DNA of 64,000 bases from Pantoea dispersa (GCF_014155765.1 NZ_SCKT01000010.1:102853-166852), one strand, 5' to 3'; counted from the first letter of the stretch, positions 32,864-46,464 are shown. Made by a program: numbers and translations. Notes: a model not told the origin generated them from the sequence alone.

Positions 32864-34234
32864 TTATTTTTTCTTAACCGGACGCTGCCAGCCAGACTTC
32901 TGATTTTGCTCTTTGCGGTTATAGACCAGATCGGCAGCGGTAACATCTTTCATCACCGTTGTGCCGGCGGCGATGGTGGCGCCCGCCGCCACGCTGACCG
33001 GAGCCACCAGCTGGGTGTCCGAGCCGACAAACACGTTGTCGCCGATAATGGTTTTAAACTTGTTGGCACCGTCGTAGTTGCAGGTGATGGTGCCGGCACC
33101 GATATTCACGCCCGCGCCAATCTCCGCATCCCCGAGATACGACAGATGGCCGGCCTTAGAGCCTTTGCCCAGCGTCGCTTTCTTCATCTCGACAAAGTTG
33201 CCGACGTGCGCCTGTTCAGCCAGTTCGCTGCCCGGACGCAGGCGCGCAAACGGCCCGACGGTGCAGGCGGCGGCCAGCGTGGCATCTTCAATCACCGAAT
33301 AAGGGCTGATTTCGCAATCATCGGCAATCACGCTGTTTTTGATGATGCAGCCAGCGCCAATTTTTACCCGATGGCCCAGCGTGACGTTGCCTTCAATGAT
33401 CACGTTGGTATCAATATCGACATCACGACCGTGCTGCAGCGTACCGCGCAGATCGAAGCGCGCCGGATCGCGCAGCATGACGCCAGCCAGCAGCAGCTTA
33501 TCCGCCTGCTCGCGTTGATAAGTGCGCTCCAGCGTGGCCAGCTGCAGACGATTGTTTACGCCGTCGGTTTCGCTGATGCGCGCCGGGTGCACTGCGTTGA
33601 TCACGCGGCCTTCCTGATGCGCCATGGCGATGATATCGGTGATGTAAAATTCGCCCTGCGCATTATGATTGTTGAGCTGCGCCAGCCAGCGCTTCAGGTC
33701 GGCACCGTTGGCGATCAGGATGCCGGTGTTGATCTCCTGAATCTTCAGCTGTTCGGCTGACGCATCTTTTTGCTCCACGATGCCGGTGATGGTGCCGTTT
33801 TCACGCACGATGCGTCCGTAGCCGGTGGGGTTATCCAGCACCACAGTGAGCAGCCCGATGCCGCCAGCGGGTTTGGCGTCGCGCAGACGCTGAAGGGTTT
33901 CCTGGGCGATCAGCGGGACATCGCCGTACAGCATCAGGATATCTTCGTCATCGGCGAAGAACGGTGCCGCCTGCTGCATAGCATGGCCGGTGCCGAGCTG
34001 TTCCGCCTGCAACACCCAGTTCAGCGGGTTATGCGCCAGTTTCTCCTGCAGCAACTCACCGCCGTGGCCGTAGACCAGATGCACATGCTGTGCGCCGAGG
34101 CCGGTAGCGGCATCAATAACGTGTTGCACCATCGGTTTACCTGCCAGGCTGTGCAGCACCTTGGGCAGATCGGAATACATGCGGGTGCCTTTGCCAGCGG
34201 CGAGGATCACCACGCTCATTGCGCTTGTCGACAT
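32864..34234 (-). CDS. glmU: Bifunctional UDP-GlcNAc pyrophosphorylase / GlcN-1-P acetyltransferase GlmU
   Basis: Catalyses the last two steps to UDP-N-acetylglucosamine (456 aa, E. coli length). The N-terminal uridyltransferase domain has [25 protein letters not shown] and LYGDVPL. The C-terminal left-handed beta-helix has hexapeptide repeats and the acetyltransferase residues in [12 protein letters not shown] and [13 protein letters not shown]. It ends in a basic RPVKKK. Starts [14 protein letters not shown], with a downstream Met as alternative. Confidence 0.97.
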   Translation of the reverse strand: MSTSAMSVVILAAGKGTRMYSDLPKVLHSLAGKPMVQHVIDAATGLGAQHVHLVYGHGGELLQEKLAHNPLNWVLQAEQLGTGHAMQQAAPFFADDEDILMLYGDVPLIAQETLQRLRDAKPAGGIGLLTVVLDNPTGYGRIVRENGTITGIVEQKDASAEQLKIQEINTGILIANGADLKRWLAQLNNHNAQGEFYITDIIAMAHQEGRVINAVHPARISETDGVNNRLQLATLERTYQREQADKLLLAGVMLRDPARFDLRGTLQHGRDVDIDTNVIIEGNVTLGHRVKIGAGCIIKNSVIADDCEISPYSVIEDATLAAACTVGPFARLRPGSELAEQAHVGNFVEMKKATLGKGSKAGHLSYLGDAEIGAGVNIGAGTITCNYDGANKFKTIIGDNVFVGSDTQLVAPVSVAAGATIAAGTTVMKDVTAADLVYNRKEQNQKSGWQRPVKKK

Positions 34235-34392
34235 AACTATCCTGACTCAATTTAGCTTACGAAAGTGTAAGGTTTACCCCTGAGATTACTACATTTTTCT
34301 CCGTGCGAAATTAGCGGAAGAGGATGAGCGGCGGTGAGTGGCCAGCACGGGTCGCCGGGAAGGGCATAAGGTAAGGGCGTTGCGCCATTTTC

Positions 34393-34528
34393 GGTCGCCA
34401 TAAATGGCGCCCCTACGGGGTGATTGTGCGGTTTTGGACAGCATGCGCATTTATGCGTACCGACATTTGGTCGCCATGAATGGCGCCCACTAGCATAGCT
34501 ATTCGTAGGGTGCGCATTTATGCGCACC
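34393..34528. repeat. Alternating twin palindromes between glmU and atpC
   Basis: Four hairpins alternate in type. Type A: GGTCGCCAT-NN-ATGGCGCCC at 34393-34412 and 34469-34488. Type B: TGCGCAT-TT-ATGCGTA (about 34442-34461) and the perfect GGTGCGCATTTATGCGCACC (34509-34528). Short CCCTACG/CGTAGGG segments lie next to them. The gene-free gap here is 354 bp; the remainder near 34260-34390 shows nothing recognisable. Confidence 0.85.
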
Positions 34529-34537
34529 GGCAGCAGG

Positions 34538-34569
34538 CAAAAAAAATGCCAGCCCGGGGGCTGGCATTT
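34538..34569 (-). terminator. Terminator of the atp operon
   Basis: On the minus strand AAATGCCAGCC / GGCTGGCATTT forms an 11-bp stem followed by about nine U. It begins 20 bp after the atpC stop. Confidence 0.92.
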
Positions 34570-34588
34570 CGTGACGCATAAAGCCTGA

Positions 34589-35008
34589 TTACATCGCTTT
34601 TTTGGTCAGCTCGATGACGCGCAGTTTCGCGATAGCTTTCGCCAGCTCCGCAGAGGCCTGAGCATAGTCCACGTCGCCGTGGCTGCTGTTCATGTGCTCT
34701 TCTGCTTTACGTTTCGCTTCCAGCGCGCGCGCTTCGTCGAGGTCTTCACCGCGAATTGCAGTGTCGGCCAGAACGGTCGTGCTGCCCGGCTGTACTTCCA
34801 GCACGCCGCCAGAGAGGTAGATATACTCCTCTTCGCCGTGCTGTTTAACGATGCGAATCATACCAGGCTTGATGGCAGTCAGCAGCGGGGCGTGGCCCGG
34901 GTAAATACCCAGCTCACCTTCGCTACCTGACACCTGGATACGCTGCACCAGACCGGAGAACATTTGCTGCTCCGCGCTGACCACGTCCAGATGATAAGTC
35001 ATAGCCAT
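34589..35008 (-). CDS. atpC: ATP synthase epsilon subunit
   Basis: Central-stalk subunit of F1 (139 aa, E. coli length) that inhibits ATP hydrolysis. The N-terminal beta-sandwich begins [17 protein letters not shown] and includes [14 protein letters not shown]. The C-terminal helical hairpin is the AEEHMNSSH...[17 protein letters not shown] segment. Last gene of the atp operon, 24 bp after atpD. Confidence 0.97.
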   Translation of the reverse strand: MAMTYHLDVVSAEQQMFSGLVQRIQVSGSEGELGIYPGHAPLLTAIKPGMIRIVKQHGEEEYIYLSGGVLEVQPGSTTVLADTAIRGEDLDEARALEAKRKAEEHMNSSHGDVDYAQASAELAKAIAKLRVIELTKKAM

Positions 35009-35032
35009 ACCACTCCTCCTGGGAAACCGTTA

Positions 35033-36493
<1,461 letters not shown>

Positions 36494-37360
36494 TTAAACC
36501 GCGGAGGCTCCCGAGACGATCTCGGTAAGTTCCTGAGTGATGCTGGCCTGACGAGCTTTGTTGTACACCAACTGCAGCTCTTTGATCAGGTTTCCGCCGT
36601 TATCGGTTGCCGCTTTCATGGCCACCATACGTGCAGCCTGCTCACTGGCCAGGTTTTCCACCACACCCTGATAAACCTGCGATTCGACATAACGACGCAG
36701 CAGGGTATCCAGCAGCGCTTTCGGATCGGGTTCGTACAGGTAATCCCAGGTCTTCGCCTTCATCTCTTCTTCACCTTCCGCTGGCGGTAACGGCAGCAGT
36801 TGGGTAATGGTCGGAGTCTGAGACATGGTGTTGTTAAATTTATTGCTGACGATAAACAGCTTGTCGATGCGGCCTTCATCATAAGCCTGCAACATCACTT
36901 TTACCGGGCCGATCAGGTCGGACAGCGCAGGCTTATCGCCCATGCCGGTAACCTGAGCCACGACGTTGCCACCTACAGAGCCGAAGAAAGAAACGCCTTT
37001 GGAACCGATAATAGCCAGATCGCTCTGTACGCCTTTATCAGACCAGCCTTTCATTTCTGCCAGCAATTTTTTGAACAGGTTAACGTTCAAACCACCACAA
37101 AGCCCGCGGTCAGTCGAAACGACCAGGTAGCCGACGCGCTTAACGTCGCGCTCATCCAGGTAAGGGTGCTTGTATTCCAGATTACCCAGAGCAAGGTGAC
37201 CAATCACTTTGCGCATGGTATCTGCATACGGACGGCTGGCCGCCATGCGTTCCTGCGTTTTACGCATTTTGGAGGCGGCGACCATTTCCATCGCTTTGGT
37301 GATCTTCTGCGTGTTTTTCACGCTTCCGATCTTGGTACGTATTTCTTTTGCGCCGGCCAT
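36494..37360 (-). CDS. atpG: ATP synthase gamma subunit
   Basis: Rotating shaft of F1 (288 aa; E. coli 287). The two long coiled-coil helices are at the N-terminus ([28 protein letters not shown]) and C-terminus ([37 protein letters not shown] in part). The central Rossmann-like domain holds [11 protein letters not shown]. 63 bp separate it from atpD. Confidence 0.97.
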   Translation of the reverse strand: MAGAKEIRTKIGSVKNTQKITKAMEMVAASKMRKTQERMAASRPYADTMRKVIGHLALGNLEYKHPYLDERDVKRVGYLVVSTDRGLCGGLNVNLFKKLLAEMKGWSDKGVQSDLAIIGSKGVSFFGSVGGNVVAQVTGMGDKPALSDLIGPVKVMLQAYDEGRIDKLFIVSNKFNNTMSQTPTITQLLPLPPAEGEEEMKAKTWDYLYEPDPKALLDTLLRRYVESQVYQGVVENLASEQAARMVAMKAATDNGGNLIKELQLVYNKARQASITQELTEIVSGASAV

Positions 37361-37412
37361 TAGCTTCTCCTCAAAGCCTTGCGGCCTGCCTTTTCAGACA
37401 AGCCGCCAGACA

Positions 37413-38954
37413 TTACCAGGACTGGGTTGCTTTAAACGTTTCGAGGAGGCCTTTCAGCTTCTCTTCGATTTCGTTGTTGTAGTTACCCGCCTGGTTGATT
37501 TCAGCCATCAGCTCCGCGTGTTCGCGATCGGCGAACGCCAGCAGAGCGGCTTCGAAGCTGCCGATTTTCGCCAGTTCAACGTCGTTCAGGAAGCCGCGCT
37601 CGGCAGCGAACAGTACCAGACCCTGTTGTGCAACAGACATCGGTGCATACTGTTTCTGCTTCAGCAGCTCGGTCACTTTCTGACCGTGGCTCAGCTGTTT
37701 GCGCGTTGCATCGTCCAGATCGGAAGCGAACTGAGAGAACGCTGCCAGTTCACGATACTGTGCCAGCGCGGTACGGATACCACCGGACAGTTTCTTGATG
37801 ATCTTGGTCTGTGCAGCACCACCAACACGGGATACCGAAATACCCGGGTTAACGGCTGGACGGATACCGGAGTTGAACAGGTTCGATTCCAGGAAGATCT
37901 GACCATCGGTAATCGAGATTACGTTGGTCGGAACGAACGCAGAAACGTCACCCGCCTGGGTTTCGATAATCGGCAGCGCGGTCAGAGAACCGGTCTGGCC
38001 TTTCACTTCACCGTTGGTGAAACGCTCAACGTAGTCAGCGCTAACGCGTGATGCACGCTCCAGCAGACGAGAGTGGAGGTAGAACACGTCGCCCGGGAAT
38101 GCTTCACGACCCGGCGGACGGCGCAGCAGCAGAGAAATCTGACGGTAAGCAACAGCCTGCTTAGACAGGTCATCATACACGATCAGCGCATCTTCACCGC
38201 GGTCACGGAAGTATTCACCCATCGCGCAACCGGCATACGGAGCCAGGTACTGCAGCGCAGCGGATTCAGAAGCGGAAGCAACAACCACGATGGTGTTAGA
38301 CAGCGCACCGTGCTCTTCCAGCTTACGTACCACGTTAGAGATGGTAGAGGCTTTCTGACCGATCGCGACGTAAACACACTTGATGCCAGAATCGCGCTGG
38401 TTGATGATGGCGTCGATGGCCATCGCAGTTTTACCGGTCTGACGGTCACCGATGATCAGCTCACGCTGGCCACGGCCGATTGGAATCATCGCATCGACAG
38501 ATTTGTAACCGGTCTGAACAGGCTGGTCGACTGACTGACGGTCGATAACGCCTGGTGCAATCACTTCAACTGGTGAGAAGCCATCGTTGTCGATAGCGCC
38601 TTTACCGTCGATCGGTGCACCCAGGGTGTTAACCACGCGGCCCAGCAGGCCACGGCCAACCGGCACTTCCAGGATACGGCCAGTACACTTCACCTTCATG
38701 CCTTCGGCGAGGTCAGCGTACGGACCCATCACTACTGCACCTACAGAGTCACGCTCGAGGTTCAGTGCGATAGCGTAACGGTTGCCCGGCAGAGCAATCA
38801 TCTCACCCTGCATTACATCGGCCAGGCCGTGTACGCGGATGATACCGTCACTTACAGAAACAATAGTACCTTCGTTGTGAGCTTCGCTCACGACATTGAA
38901 CTGAGCAATGCGCTGCTTGATCAGTTCGCTGATTTCGGTGGAATTCAGTTGCAT
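37413..38954 (-). CDS. atpA: ATP synthase alpha subunit
   Basis: Non-catalytic nucleotide-binding subunit of F1 (513 aa, E. coli length). The P-loop [15 protein letters not shown] lies near residue 169-180; the [23 protein letters not shown] and [13 protein letters not shown] blocks are diagnostic. The N-terminus [16 protein letters not shown] binds delta. Confidence 0.98.
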   Translation of the reverse strand: MQLNSTEISELIKQRIAQFNVVSEAHNEGTIVSVSDGIIRVHGLADVMQGEMIALPGNRYAIALNLERDSVGAVVMGPYADLAEGMKVKCTGRILEVPVGRGLLGRVVNTLGAPIDGKGAIDNDGFSPVEVIAPGVIDRQSVDQPVQTGYKSVDAMIPIGRGQRELIIGDRQTGKTAMAIDAIINQRDSGIKCVYVAIGQKASTISNVVRKLEEHGALSNTIVVVASASESAALQYLAPYAGCAMGEYFRDRGEDALIVYDDLSKQAVAYRQISLLLRRPPGREAFPGDVFYLHSRLLERASRVSADYVERFTNGEVKGQTGSLTALPIIETQAGDVSAFVPTNVISITDGQIFLESNLFNSGIRPAVNPGISVSRVGGAAQTKIIKKLSGGIRTALAQYRELAAFSQFASDLDDATRKQLSHGQKVTELLKQKQYAPMSVAQQGLVLFAAERGFLNDVELAKIGSFEAALLAFADREHAELMAEINQAGNYNNEIEEKLKGLLETFKATQSW

Positions 38955-38968
38955 ATGCTCCAGTCCCC

Positions 38969-39502
38969 TTAAGACTGCAAGACGTCTGCCAGACGGTCAA
39001 GACGGCCGCGCACGCTGCCATCAATCACCAGGTCACCCGCACGGATAACCACACCTGCCATTACAGACTTATCAATTTTGCAATTCAGCTTAACTTTGCG
39101 TGACAGACGTTTTTCCATCGCGGCGCTGATTTTACTCAGCTGGCTGTCACTCAGCGCACTGGCGGAGATCACATCAACTTCGGCTGTCGCTTCATAAGCG
39201 TCACGCAGTTGAATGAACTGTTCCAGTACCGCTGGAAGCGCTGTCAAACGTCCGTTCTCCGCCATAACCTTAATCAGGTTCTGAGCGTGTTCATCAAGTT
39301 GATCACCACAGACTGCGTTGAAAGAAGCAGACAAGGCTTCCGGTGCTAATGCACCGGAAAGGAGTTCTGCCATCTGTTCGTTGCGAGCCACTTCTGCGGC
39401 AAACGCCAGCATGGTCTGCCAGCGGTCGATACTTTGATGCTCAACAGCAAAGTCAAAAGCTGCTTTGGCGTAGGGGCGAGCTACAGTAATCAGATCAGAC
39501 AT
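38969..39502 (-). CDS. atpH: ATP synthase delta subunit
   Basis: Peripheral-stalk subunit (177 aa, E. coli length) joining F1 to the b dimer. A helical N-terminal domain ([17 protein letters not shown]) precedes the family signature near residues 140-160 ([21 protein letters not shown]) and the terminal [17 protein letters not shown]. Confidence 0.97.
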   Translation of the reverse strand: MSDLITVARPYAKAAFDFAVEHQSIDRWQTMLAFAAEVARNEQMAELLSGALAPEALSASFNAVCGDQLDEHAQNLIKVMAENGRLTALPAVLEQFIQLRDAYEATAEVDVISASALSDSQLSKISAAMEKRLSRKVKLNCKIDKSVMAGVVIRAGDLVIDGSVRGRLDRLADVLQS

Positions 39503-39516
39503 CAGCCCCTCCCTCC

Positions 39517-39987
39517 TTACAGTTCAGCGACCAGTTTATCAACGATGTCGCTGTTAGCAGCTTCATCCACGGAACGTTCGATGATCTTCTCGGCGCCAGC
39601 TAAGGCCAGCAGCGCGACTTGCTTACGCAGCTCTTCACGTGCACGTGAGCGCTCGGCTTCGATTTCTGCCTGCGCCTGAGACACGATGCGGTTACGTTCA
39701 GTCTCAGCTTCAGTTTTGGCTTCGTCCAGAATCTGGGCACGGCGTTTGTTCGCCTGCTCGATAATGACCTGAGCTTCTTCTTTGGCTTTTTTCAGCTGGT
39801 CGGTCGCATTGGCCTGCGCGAGATCCAAATCTTTCTTCGCGCGTTCAGCAGAAGCAAGGCCTTCAGCAATTTCTTTCTGGCGCTTTTCGATGGCAGCCAT
39901 AATCGGCGGCCATACGTACTTCATGCAGAACGCGACAAACAGGATGAACGCGATGGCCTGGCCGAGGATTGTTGCATTAATGTTCAC
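39517..39987 (-). CDS. atpF: ATP synthase b subunit
   Basis: Dimeric stator of Fo (156 aa, E. coli length). One N-terminal membrane helix ([24 protein letters not shown]) is followed by a long charged coiled coil ([19 protein letters not shown] and onward) to the C-terminus. 108 bp separate it from atpE. Confidence 0.97.
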   Translation of the reverse strand: MNINATILGQAIAFILFVAFCMKYVWPPIMAAIEKRQKEIAEGLASAERAKKDLDLAQANATDQLKKAKEEAQVIIEQANKRRAQILDEAKTEAETERNRIVSQAQAEIEAERSRAREELRKQVALLALAGAEKIIERSVDEAANSDIVDKLVAEL

Positions 39988-40060
39988 AGCACAATGCCTC
40001 TTATTAAGTTAACTTGCTCTGCCGCTATCAGCGATAAACGGCAGAATCCGTTCCTCATCA

Positions 40061-40353
<293 letters not shown>

Positions 40354-40384
40354 TCAGTTAAAAGCTAAGTTGTTGAGATAAAAA

Positions 40385-41592
<1,208 letters not shown>

Positions 41593-41683
41593 GACGCTTA
41601 ACTCTCCTGCCCCGAACGGGGTATGTCGCGTGTCGTATAAGACTGCCTTTACTCTTTTGAGTCAAGCAGCAAAAGCCGTGCAA

Positions 41684-41711
41684 ATTATACGGGCCGCACC
41701 TGCGATTTCAA
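41684..41711 (-). promoter_or_regulatory. Main atp operon promoter
   Basis: On the minus strand TTGAAA (41706-41711) and TATAAT (41684-41689) are 16 bp apart, in a block closely matching the E. coli atpI promoter. A weaker TTGACT further downstream may be a second promoter. Confidence 0.85.
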
Positions 41712-42305
41712 TCGGTAAGTAGCGAAAAGGTGAACAATTATTTAAATTTCTTTCTGGAGGGCTATTTTTCAAAACATCCGCTTCGGCCTGCCTGACGAAA
41801 CAGGCTTGAAATTGCCCGGCAGACTTGCTTTTAAAGCGTGCTTCAGATCACATTATAAGCACCCCCGGCAGCGATAATTTGCTTTTTAACCCCTGCCGCG
41901 CAATTAATGAAACCCGTAATTTACTTTTCTATCAGTAAGATAGAATTATTGCTTCAGGATTAGCGCCAGATTTTCGATAAAAACACTCTATTGACATCAG
42001 CCACCGCAATAAAAACGTAAAACTGATATTACGTCCGCCGATTTATTGCAGAGTTATATTTTCCGCCGTGACTATTCGGCACTGTAAATACAGCGGTTAA
42101 AGTGATGTAACTGATAATGAAATGTGAATTATTCGTTAAATGTAACAGAGGTTTTCGGATAATTTCCGCGGCGGATGTTAACCCGCTTCCCCTGCCCTGT
42201 TGAATAAAAGCGTTTATCGTGACGCGTTCAACCGCTGTTTTTTTAGCCGGCTGCTGCGCTAAGCCAAACGGCATGAATCACGATAAATCCACACCGTTTG
42301 CGCGA
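41712..42305. other. AT-rich rsmG-atpI intergenic region
   Basis: Nearly 600 bp upstream of the atp promoter with markedly higher A+T than its surroundings. I see no convincing gene, RNA or repeat; E. coli has a gap of similar size here. An 81-codon open frame at 42029-42274 has no ribosome site or recognisable similarity. Confidence 0.5.
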
Positions 42306-42923
42306 CTATTGCCGCCTGATCACCACCAGATGACGCTCACCTTCCAGTTCCGGCACCCGCAGTGGCTCAATTTTTTCGATGGCGAAGCCGGCAGGCAGCG
42401 CGGCAATTTCGTCATCCGGCCTGACGCCTTTCAGCGCATAGAAGTGGCCTGTTGCTCCCGGCAGATGGTGGCACCAGTTCAGCATGTCCTCCAGCGATGC
42501 AAAGGCGCGGCTGATCACCCCGTCAAACGGCGGCTCAGCCGGGAACTCTTCCACCCGGCTCTGCACCGGCGTGACGTTAGTAAGCCCTAACTCATGTTGC
42601 ACCTGACGCAGGAAACGCACGCGTTTCCCGAGGCTGTCCAGCAGCGTAAAGTGCGCCTGCGGGCAAACAATCGCCAGCGGGATCCCCGGCAGGCCCGGTC
42701 CGGTACCGACATCAATAAAGCGCTCACCCTGCAGGTGGGGTTCTACCACGATGCTGTCGAGAATGTGGCGCACCAGCATCTGCTGCGGATCGCGCACCGA
42801 GGTCAGGTTGTAGGCTTTATTCCACTTGTGCAGCAGTTCGACATAACCCACCAGCTGCTGTTTTTGCTGATCGGAGAGGGAAATGTTTGCCGCTTGCAGC
42901 AGCCGGGAGAGTTTATTAATCAC
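42306..42923 (-). CDS. rsmG: 16S rRNA (guanine527-N7)-methyltransferase RsmG
   Basis: SAM-dependent methyltransferase (205 aa; E. coli 207) modifying G527 of 16S rRNA. Motif I is [17 protein letters not shown]; the Rossmann fold continues with [12 protein letters not shown] and [12 protein letters not shown]-terminal helices contain [20 protein letters not shown]. It follows mnmG by 48 bp, the classic gidAB pair. Confidence 0.97.
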   Translation of the reverse strand: MINKLSRLLQAANISLSDQQKQQLVGYVELLHKWNKAYNLTSVRDPQQMLVRHILDSIVVEPHLQGERFIDVGTGPGLPGIPLAIVCPQAHFTLLDSLGKRVRFLRQVQHELGLTNVTPVQSRVEEFPAEPPFDGVISRAFASLEDMLNWCHHLPGATGHFYALKGVRPDDEIAALPAGFAIEKIEPLRVPELEGERHLVVIRRQ

Positions 42924-42971
42924 GACGAGAATTCCATTAACAGGGGCGAGCGTGCCCGCCCCGGGGGTCGA

Positions 42972-44861
42972 TCAGGCGCTTTTACGCAGCAGGCCCTGTT
43001 TTTTCAGGTAAATCAGCAGAATTGAAATTGCCGCCGGCGTGATGCCGGAAATACGCGATGCCTGGCCGATAGAGGTCGGTTTGTGGTCGTTGAGTTTGGC
43101 GATCACTTCATTCGACAGTCCATTCACCTGGCGATAGTCGAGGTCGGCCGGGAGTAAGGTGTTTTCATTGCGCTGCTGGCGATCGATCTCCTCCTGCTGA
43201 CGCGCGATGTAACCTTCATACTTCACCTGAATCTCTACCTGCTCTGCGGCCTGCTCATCCGCCAGCGCCGGACCGTAGCCCGGCAGCGACATCAGCAGTT
43301 CGTAGGTCATCTCCGGACGACGCAGCAGATCTTCCGCGCTGGCTTCTTTGGTGAGCGGCGCGCTGATTACCGTGTTCACTTCGCTGACGTTTTCAGACTT
43401 CGGATGCACCCACAGGTCACGCAGACGCTGACGCTCCTGCTCAATCGCTTCCAGCTTCTGGTTATAGCGAGCCCAGCGCGCGTCGTCGACCAGGCCGAGT
43501 TCACGTCCGGTTTCGGTCAGGCGCAGATCGGCGTTATCTTCACGCAGCATCAGACGATACTCGGCGCGCGAGGTAAACATGCGATACGGCTCTTTGGTGC
43601 CCAGCGTACACAGATCGTCGACCAGCACGCCAAGATAGGCCTGATCGCGACGCGGCGCCCAGCCCTCTTTGTCCGCTGACTGACGCGCAGCGTTAAGGCC
43701 GGCCAGCAGCCCCTGCGCCGCCGCTTCTTCATAACCGGTGGTGCCGTTGATCTGGCCGGCAAAGAACAGGCCGTGGATAAATTTACTCTCCAGCGTCGGC
43801 TTGAGATCGCGCGGATCGAAGAAGTCGTACTCGATGGCGTAGCCCGGGCGCACGATCTTCGCGTTCTCCAGACCTTTCATCGAGCGCACGATCTGCATCT
43901 GCACATCAAACGGCAGGCTGGTGGAGATACCGTTCGGGTAGATTTCGTTGCTGGTCAGCCCTTCCGGCTCAAGGAAAATCTGATGTGCGTTACGATCGGC
44001 AAAGCGCATCACTTTGTCTTCAATCGACGGGCAGTAGCGTGGCCCGATCCCCTCGATGATCCCGGCATACATCGGGCTGCGATCGAGGTTATTGCGGATC
44101 ACTTCATGTGTCTGCTCATTGGTGTGGGTTATCCAGCATGGTACCTGCTGCGGATGCTGTCCGGCATGGCCCATAAACGAGAACACCGGCATCGGGTCAT
44201 CCCCGTGCTGCGGCGTTAGCACCGAAAAGTCGATGGTGCGGGCATCGATACGCGGTGGCGTACCGGTTTTCAGGCGGTTTACGCGCAGCGGCAGCGCACG
44301 CAGACGTTTAGCCAGCGGAATCGACGGAGGATCGCCTGCACGACCACCGCTGTAGTTATCGAGGCCGATGTGGATTTTGCCGTCCAGGAAAGTGCCCACC
44401 GTCAGAACGACGGTTTTCGCCCGGAACTTCAGGCCCATCTGGGTCACGGCGCCGACAACGCGATCGTTCTCCACAATCAGATCATCAACCGCCTGCTGGA
44501 AGATCATCAGGTTCGGCTGGTTTTCCAGCGCAGTGCGTACCGCCTGGCGATACAGTACCCGGTCTGCCTGTGCACGCGTGGCACGCACCGCCGGGCCTTT
44601 GCTGGCGTTTAGTATCCTAAACTGAATACCGGCCTGATCGATCGCGCTGGCCATCAAACCGCCTAAGGCATCCACTTCCTTAACCAGGTGTCCTTTCCCG
44701 ATGCCACCGATCGCCGGGTTACAGGACATTTGTCCCAGCGTATCAATATTATGGGTGAGTAACAGGGTTTGCTGACCCATTCGGGCAGCGGCCATCGCGG
44801 CTTCTGTGCCCGCATGACCACCACCGATTACGATGACGTCAAAAGGATCTGGATAAAACAT
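42972..44861 (-). CDS. mnmG: tRNA uridine-5-carboxymethylaminomethyl enzyme MnmG
   Basis: FAD-dependent partner of MnmE (629 aa, E. coli length). The dinucleotide-binding motif [17 protein letters not shown] is at residues about 13-29. The conserved [27 protein letters not shown] and the C-terminal helical domain ([16 protein letters not shown]...[14 protein letters not shown]) are present. Transcribed away from oriC, which lies immediately upstream, so its promoter activity can affect initiation. Confidence 0.98.
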   Translation of the reverse strand: MFYPDPFDVIVIGGGHAGTEAAMAAARMGQQTLLLTHNIDTLGQMSCNPAIGGIGKGHLVKEVDALGGLMASAIDQAGIQFRILNASKGPAVRATRAQADRVLYRQAVRTALENQPNLMIFQQAVDDLIVENDRVVGAVTQMGLKFRAKTVVLTVGTFLDGKIHIGLDNYSGGRAGDPPSIPLAKRLRALPLRVNRLKTGTPPRIDARTIDFSVLTPQHGDDPMPVFSFMGHAGQHPQQVPCWITHTNEQTHEVIRNNLDRSPMYAGIIEGIGPRYCPSIEDKVMRFADRNAHQIFLEPEGLTSNEIYPNGISTSLPFDVQMQIVRSMKGLENAKIVRPGYAIEYDFFDPRDLKPTLESKFIHGLFFAGQINGTTGYEEAAAQGLLAGLNAARQSADKEGWAPRRDQAYLGVLVDDLCTLGTKEPYRMFTSRAEYRLMLREDNADLRLTETGRELGLVDDARWARYNQKLEAIEQERQRLRDLWVHPKSENVSEVNTVISAPLTKEASAEDLLRRPEMTYELLMSLPGYGPALADEQAAEQVEIQVKYEGYIARQQEEIDRQQRNENTLLPADLDYRQVNGLSNEVIAKLNDHKPTSIGQASRISGITPAAISILLIYLKKQGLLRKSA

Positions 44862-44947
44862 GAAGTGGGTCCTCGTTAGTGTTCGGACAGGGATCGTTGC
44901 CCTGGGCGGTGGATTCTACTGAAATTCTGTTCAGGGCGAAAGTCGCG

Positions 44948-45217
44948 GGATCCTGCGGTTTAAAAGAAAGGATCTTAAGTCTTTTATATGATCTCTCTGT
45001 TAGATCTCTTATTAGGATCGCCCCTGTCTGTTGATAACCCGGAAAAGCGCTGTGGCAACAGGGGATTAGCGAGGATCGTTTACTGTGAATGATCGGTGAT
45101 CCTGATCCGTATAAGCTGAGATCAACTTTGCTACTTATACACAGCGTAAAAAAGCATCAGCGGTTGTTCTTTGGATAACTACTGGTTATACGCATGAAAT
45201 AACGGATCTTATCCACA
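44948..45217. other. Chromosomal replication origin oriC
   Basis: Aligns over its length with E. coli oriC, between mnmG and mioC. The AT-rich unwinding region holds GATC-led 13-mers at about 44949, 44971 and 45003 (the right one, GATCTCTTATTAG, is exact). DnaA boxes: R1 position TGTTGATAA (45029-45037, one mismatch), R2 TTATACACA (45135-45143), R3 TTTGGATAA (45170-45178), R4 TTATCCACA (45209-45217). The R5/M segment around GTGAATGATCGGTGATCCT is identical to E. coli. Eleven GATC sites lie in the region. The E. coli IHF sequence is not recognisable. Confidence 0.96.
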
Positions 45218-45302
45218 GAGCGACGCAGGTAAAAGGCGATAAAACAGCGGAATCAACTGGGGATCGACATAAATACCCGATCCCCGACCAGCAAAGATCG
45301 TC

Positions 45303-45743
45303 TTAAATCTGCGGGTGCCAGCTGGCAACCCACACTTCCGCCGGATCTTCCGGAATCTCATGTTCCAGCACGTCGATCTCCAGCCGATCGCCAATACGTT
45401 TGGCACCCAGCTGCGTTAACGTCGTCTCCAGCAGTTTGATCGCACCGCAGAACAGATCGTATTCATGATTACCGATACCCACTGCGCCAAAGCGTACGCC
45501 TGAGAGATCCGGCTGGCTCTCCTGCAGCGCTTCATAAAACGGCAGCAGGTTGTCCGGCAGTTCGCCGGCACCGTGCGTTGAGCTGACAATCAGCCAGACG
45601 CCCTCCTGCGGCACCTCATCCAGCTCGGGTCCGTGCAGCAGTTCGGTTGAAAAGCCCGCTTCCTGCAGTTTCTCTTCCAGATGTTCAGCGACATATTCGG
45701 CGCTGCCAAGGGTACTGCCACTGATTAAGGTAATATCGGCCAT
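45303..45743 (-). CDS. mioC: Flavodoxin-like protein MioC
   Basis: FMN-binding short-chain flavodoxin (146 aa) required in vitro for biotin synthase activity in E. coli. Phosphate-binding loop ISGSTLGSAEYVAEHL at the N-terminus; FMN loops STHGAGELPDNL and FGAVGIGNHEYDLFC. The ATG at 45743 (MADITLIS) has GAGAG upstream. Transcription runs toward oriC, as in E. coli, where it influences initiation. Confidence 0.96.
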   Translation of the reverse strand: MADITLISGSTLGSAEYVAEHLEEKLQEAGFSTELLHGPELDEVPQEGVWLIVSSTHGAGELPDNLLPFYEALQESQPDLSGVRFGAVGIGNHEYDLFCGAIKLLETTLTQLGAKRIGDRLEIDVLEHEIPEDPAEVWVASWHPQI

Positions 45744-45800
45744 GATGCTCTCCCGCACTAAAGGCGAGCATTGTACGCTGTGATCAAGCGGTGATCCACC

Positions 45801-45884
45801 TGTGGAAAACAGGGTTAATCGTCGATAGCATCAGGCGACAAGGCGCATCACAAAAGCGATCCGCCCGGGATAAGGTTATGCACA
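45801..45884. promoter_or_regulatory. DnaA boxes in the mioC-asnC region
   Basis: TTATGCACA (45876-45884) fits the DnaA consensus TTATNCACA. TGTGGAAAA (45801-45809, reverse TTTTCCACA) has one mismatch. They lie upstream of mioC, where E. coli has DnaA boxes that repress mioC. Confidence 0.65.
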
Positions 45885-45897
45885 GCGGGGAAGCCGA

Positions 45898-46362
45898 TCA
45901 CGGCTTGATAGTGCGCATGATCGGGTTTTGCAGCGAGATCAGCGTCTCGGTGGACTGGATTTCATCAATGGTCTGGATCTTGTTGATCAGCACCTGCTGC
46001 AACGCATCAATGGAGCGGCACATCACTTTAATAAAAATGCTGTAGTGGCCGGTGGTATACCAGGCTTCCACCACTTCATCCAGCGCTTCCAGTTTGCTGA
46101 GCGCTGCCGGATAGTCGCGCGCGCTTTTCAAAATGATGCCGATAAAACAGCAGACATCAAATCCGAGCTGCCGTGGATCGATCTCCACGCGCGTACCCAG
46201 AATAATCCCCGCCTGACGCATCTTCTCGACGCGCACGTGAATCGTGCCGGGGCTGACGTTGAACTGCTTGGCGAGTTCGGCGTACGCGGTGCGCGCGTTT
46301 TGCAGCAGCGCATTTAAAATGCCGCGGTCGAGATTATCCAGTTGCAGGTGTTCCGCCATCAT
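45898..46362 (-). CDS. asnC: Lrp/AsnC-family regulator AsnC
   Basis: Asparagine-responsive transcription factor (154 aa; E. coli 152). Helix-turn-helix at about residues 20-50 (AYAELAKQFNVSPGTIHVRVEKMRQAG), ligand RAM domain after residue 65 (CFIGIILKSARDYPAALSKLE), identical C-terminal MRTIKP. GAGGATGG precedes the tandem ATG start. In E. coli it activates the divergent asnA; here the neighbour is ovoA in the same direction, and no asnA is in the window. Confidence 0.95.
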   Translation of the reverse strand: MMAEHLQLDNLDRGILNALLQNARTAYAELAKQFNVSPGTIHVRVEKMRQAGIILGTRVEIDPRQLGFDVCCFIGIILKSARDYPAALSKLEALDEVVEAWYTTGHYSIFIKVMCRSIDALQQVLINKIQTIDEIQSTETLISLQNPIMRTIKP

Positions 46363-46464
46363 CCATCCTCATTAGGTTCGTCTTCTCTGAACAGGGAGAA
46401 TGTGCAGCAAATTAGCGGGACAGGCAAGGCGCAGACAGCGGAGCTGCCGCTGTCTGCACGCTTT

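Noticed and set aside
34252-34527. 91-codon frame between glmU and atpC
   Set aside because: It is made of the palindromic repeats and has no gene-like features.
42029-42274. 81-codon frame in the rsmG-atpI gap
   Set aside because: No ribosome site or recognisable similarity, and the region is AT-rich regulatory DNA.
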